DNA of 34,685 nt from Amnibacterium sp. (lineage in GTDB: Bacteria; Actinomycetota; Actinomycetes; Actinomycetales; Microbacteriaceae), in assembly GCA_025936735.1 (NCBI GenBank), contig JAICSU010000011.1, positions 1-34,685 of the forward strand. The letters run 5' to 3'. Made by a program: the position numbers and the translations under genes. Positions 33,929 to 34,685 of the stretch are shown piece by piece. Below the pieces are notes generated by a model. That model saw only the letters and a list, made by a program, of their open reading frames with translations. It was not told the origin of the DNA and ran no database searches. Each line of letters begins with the position of its first letter. Within the stretch, counting starts at the first letter, position 1.

Positions 33929-34449
33929 CGGGTCACCCCCCGCTCCTGCAGGGCGAGCCGCAGGGCGCGCATCCCGTAGTGGAGGCGCGACTTCACCGTG
34001 CCCTCCGGCACTCCCAGCCGCTCCGCGATCTCGCGCACCGACCGGCCGCCCCAGTAGGCGTCGATGAGCACGGTGCGGTGCTCCGGCGACAGGCCGGTCA
34101 GCGCATCGCTGAGCAGGATGCGGTCGAGCAGGGCGTCGGCCGCATCGCCGACGGCCTGCTCCGGCACCGCGTCGACGGCGACCTCGCGGTTGTGGTGGGC
34201 GCTGCGCAGCTCGTCGACGATCAGGTTGCGGGCGACCGTGAACAGCCATGCGCGTGCCGAGCCGGGACTCCCGCTGACCGACGCGGGGTGGCGCCAGGCC
34301 CGGGCGAACGTCTCCTGCACGACGTCCTCCGCCGACTCGCGGTCACGCGCGTGCCGTTGCGCGTACCGCAGCAGGTCCCCGCCGTGCTCGTCCTGCAGCG
34401 CGCGGATGAGCGCGATCGAGGGGTCTGGCCGTCGCCGCACCGCGCGCAT
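33925..34449 (-). CDS. ECF-type RNA polymerase sigma factor
   Basis: This 174-residue sigma factor has region 2 (LLRYAQRHARDRESAEDVVQETFARAW) and region 4 (LSPEHRTVLIDAYWGGRSVREIAERLGVPEGTVKSRLHYGMRAL) with no region 3, as in ECF sigmas of the SigK/SigL class. It directs RNA polymerase to stress promoters and is controlled by the downstream anti-sigma. I chose ATG 34449, the most downstream start before the conserved domain; ATG 34554 in the track would add 35 Pro-rich residues. A candidate self-recognised promoter (TGAACC, CGTC) lies about 80 bases upstream. Confidence 0.87.
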   Translation of the reverse strand: MRAVRRRPDPSIALIRALQDEHGGDLLRYAQRHARDRESAEDVVQETFARAWRHPASVSGSPGSARAWLFTVARNLIVDELRSAHHNREVAVDAVPEQAVGDAADALLDRILLSDALTGLSPEHRTVLIDAYWGGRSVREIAERLGVPEGTVKSRLHYGMRALRLALQERGVTR

Positions 34450-34527
34450 CAGGCGCGCACCTCGGAGCGTCGGCGGCGGCTTCGGGATGACATGGGCGGG
34501 TTCCTGTTCACAGGGTCTCACTCCTAC

Positions 34528-34553
34528 GACGGATCCGACGCCCATCCGGTTCA
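34528..34553 (-). promoter_or_regulatory. Candidate ECF-type autoregulated promoter
   Basis: TGAACC (34548-34553) and CGTC (34528-34531) are separated by 16 bases on the minus strand. This matches the AAC...CGTC pattern of many ECF promoters. It would give a leader of about 70 bases before the sigma ATG. The match is by eye. Confidence 0.5.
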
Positions 34554-34592
34554 TCCGGCCGCACGGATCGGGGGCCCGCCGTCGCGCGGTGG

Positions 34593-34598
34593 AAGGAT
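34593..34598 (+). promoter_or_regulatory. Weak -10-like element of the DUF3054-like gene
   Basis: AAGGAT, preceded by TGG as in an extended -10, is followed by six bases and the GTG start. The first position does not fit TANNNT, so it is weak. Confidence 0.25.
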
Positions 34599-34604
34599 GG
34601 AACC

Positions 34605-34685
34605 GTGAAGAGCCTGCCGCCGGTCGCCGTGGCGGCCGTCGTGGACGTCGTGCTCGTCGTCGTGTTCGTGCTGATCGGCCGCACC
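34605..34685 (+). CDS. DUF3054-like membrane protein (N-terminal fragment)
   Basis: The window ends inside this gene. The first 27 residues read VKSLPPVAVAAVVDVVLVVVFVLIGR, a hydrophobic helix with the Asp and final IGR-type ending that I recall from DUF3054 proteins, which are small four-helix membrane proteins. The GTG start has no ribosome-binding site and has AAGGAT six bases upstream. The identification is tentative because so little is visible. Confidence 0.5.
   Translation, partial: MKSLPPVAVAAVVDVVLVVVFVLIGRT

Overview
The window is GC-rich (about 70% by eye), compactly coded actinobacterial chromosome. Protein similarity patterns, frequent GTG starts, an F420-type oxidoreductase, a DUF222/HNH (13E12-type) gene and many apparently leaderless genes all suggest a Microbacteriaceae-like high-GC Gram-positive. 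I see no rRNA, tRNA, CRISPR array, prophage or transposase. No gene-free stretch exceeds 300 bases.

Layout. 1-2.7 kb: the end of a polar amino-acid ABC importer (binding protein, permease, ATPase), followed by a class I glutamine amidotransferase. 2.8-4.4 kb: a tightly overlapped ArsR regulator / SRPBCC / alpha-beta hydrolase operon. 4.4-8.5 kb (minus): a membrane-anchored alpha/beta hydrolase overlapping an MprF/LysX-like DUF2156 membrane protein, then a 48-residue membrane peptide. 8.7-10 kb: a Rho_N-domain protein and a methyltransferase. 10-13.5 kb (minus): a sugar-phosphate isomerase-like protein, a DUF222/HNH protein and a dienelactone-hydrolase-like enzyme. 13.6-17.3 kb: an EamA transporter (+), then the methionine importer metQ-metN-metI (minus), with hairpins upstream of metQ and between metQ and metN. 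17.5-21.9 kb: a sarcosine/N-methyltryptophan-type oxidase, an F420-type luciferase-like oxidoreductase (minus), a zinc alcohol dehydrogenase with a conserved partner, and a DUF151 nuclease-like protein. 22-26.5 kb: a 5'-truncated beta-propeller gene (minus), a UvrA-like ABC protein and an MFS exporter. 26.6-29.8 kb: a PhyH dioxygenase, a 41-residue zinc ribbon, an FAD monooxygenase and a PadR regulator. 29.9-31.1 kb: a frameshifted MFS gene. 31.1-33.2 kb: a tiny leader ORF coupled to two small membrane proteins, then an acyl-CoA dehydrogenase. 33.2-34.7 kb: an ECF sigma / anti-sigma pair and the start of a DUF3054-like gene.

Functional themes are amino-acid and methionine uptake, oxidative catabolism, membrane-lipid aminoacylation, and drug or stress defence (UvrA-like protein plus MFS, PadR plus monooxygenase, ECF sigma pair). 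The most interesting signals are structural. Eight starts are preceded, exactly six bases upstream, by a full or partial -10 hexamer. Several very small genes escape the ORF track. A single-base frameshift splits an MFS gene. One hydrolase/lipid-aminoacylation gene pair looks like a self-contained module.
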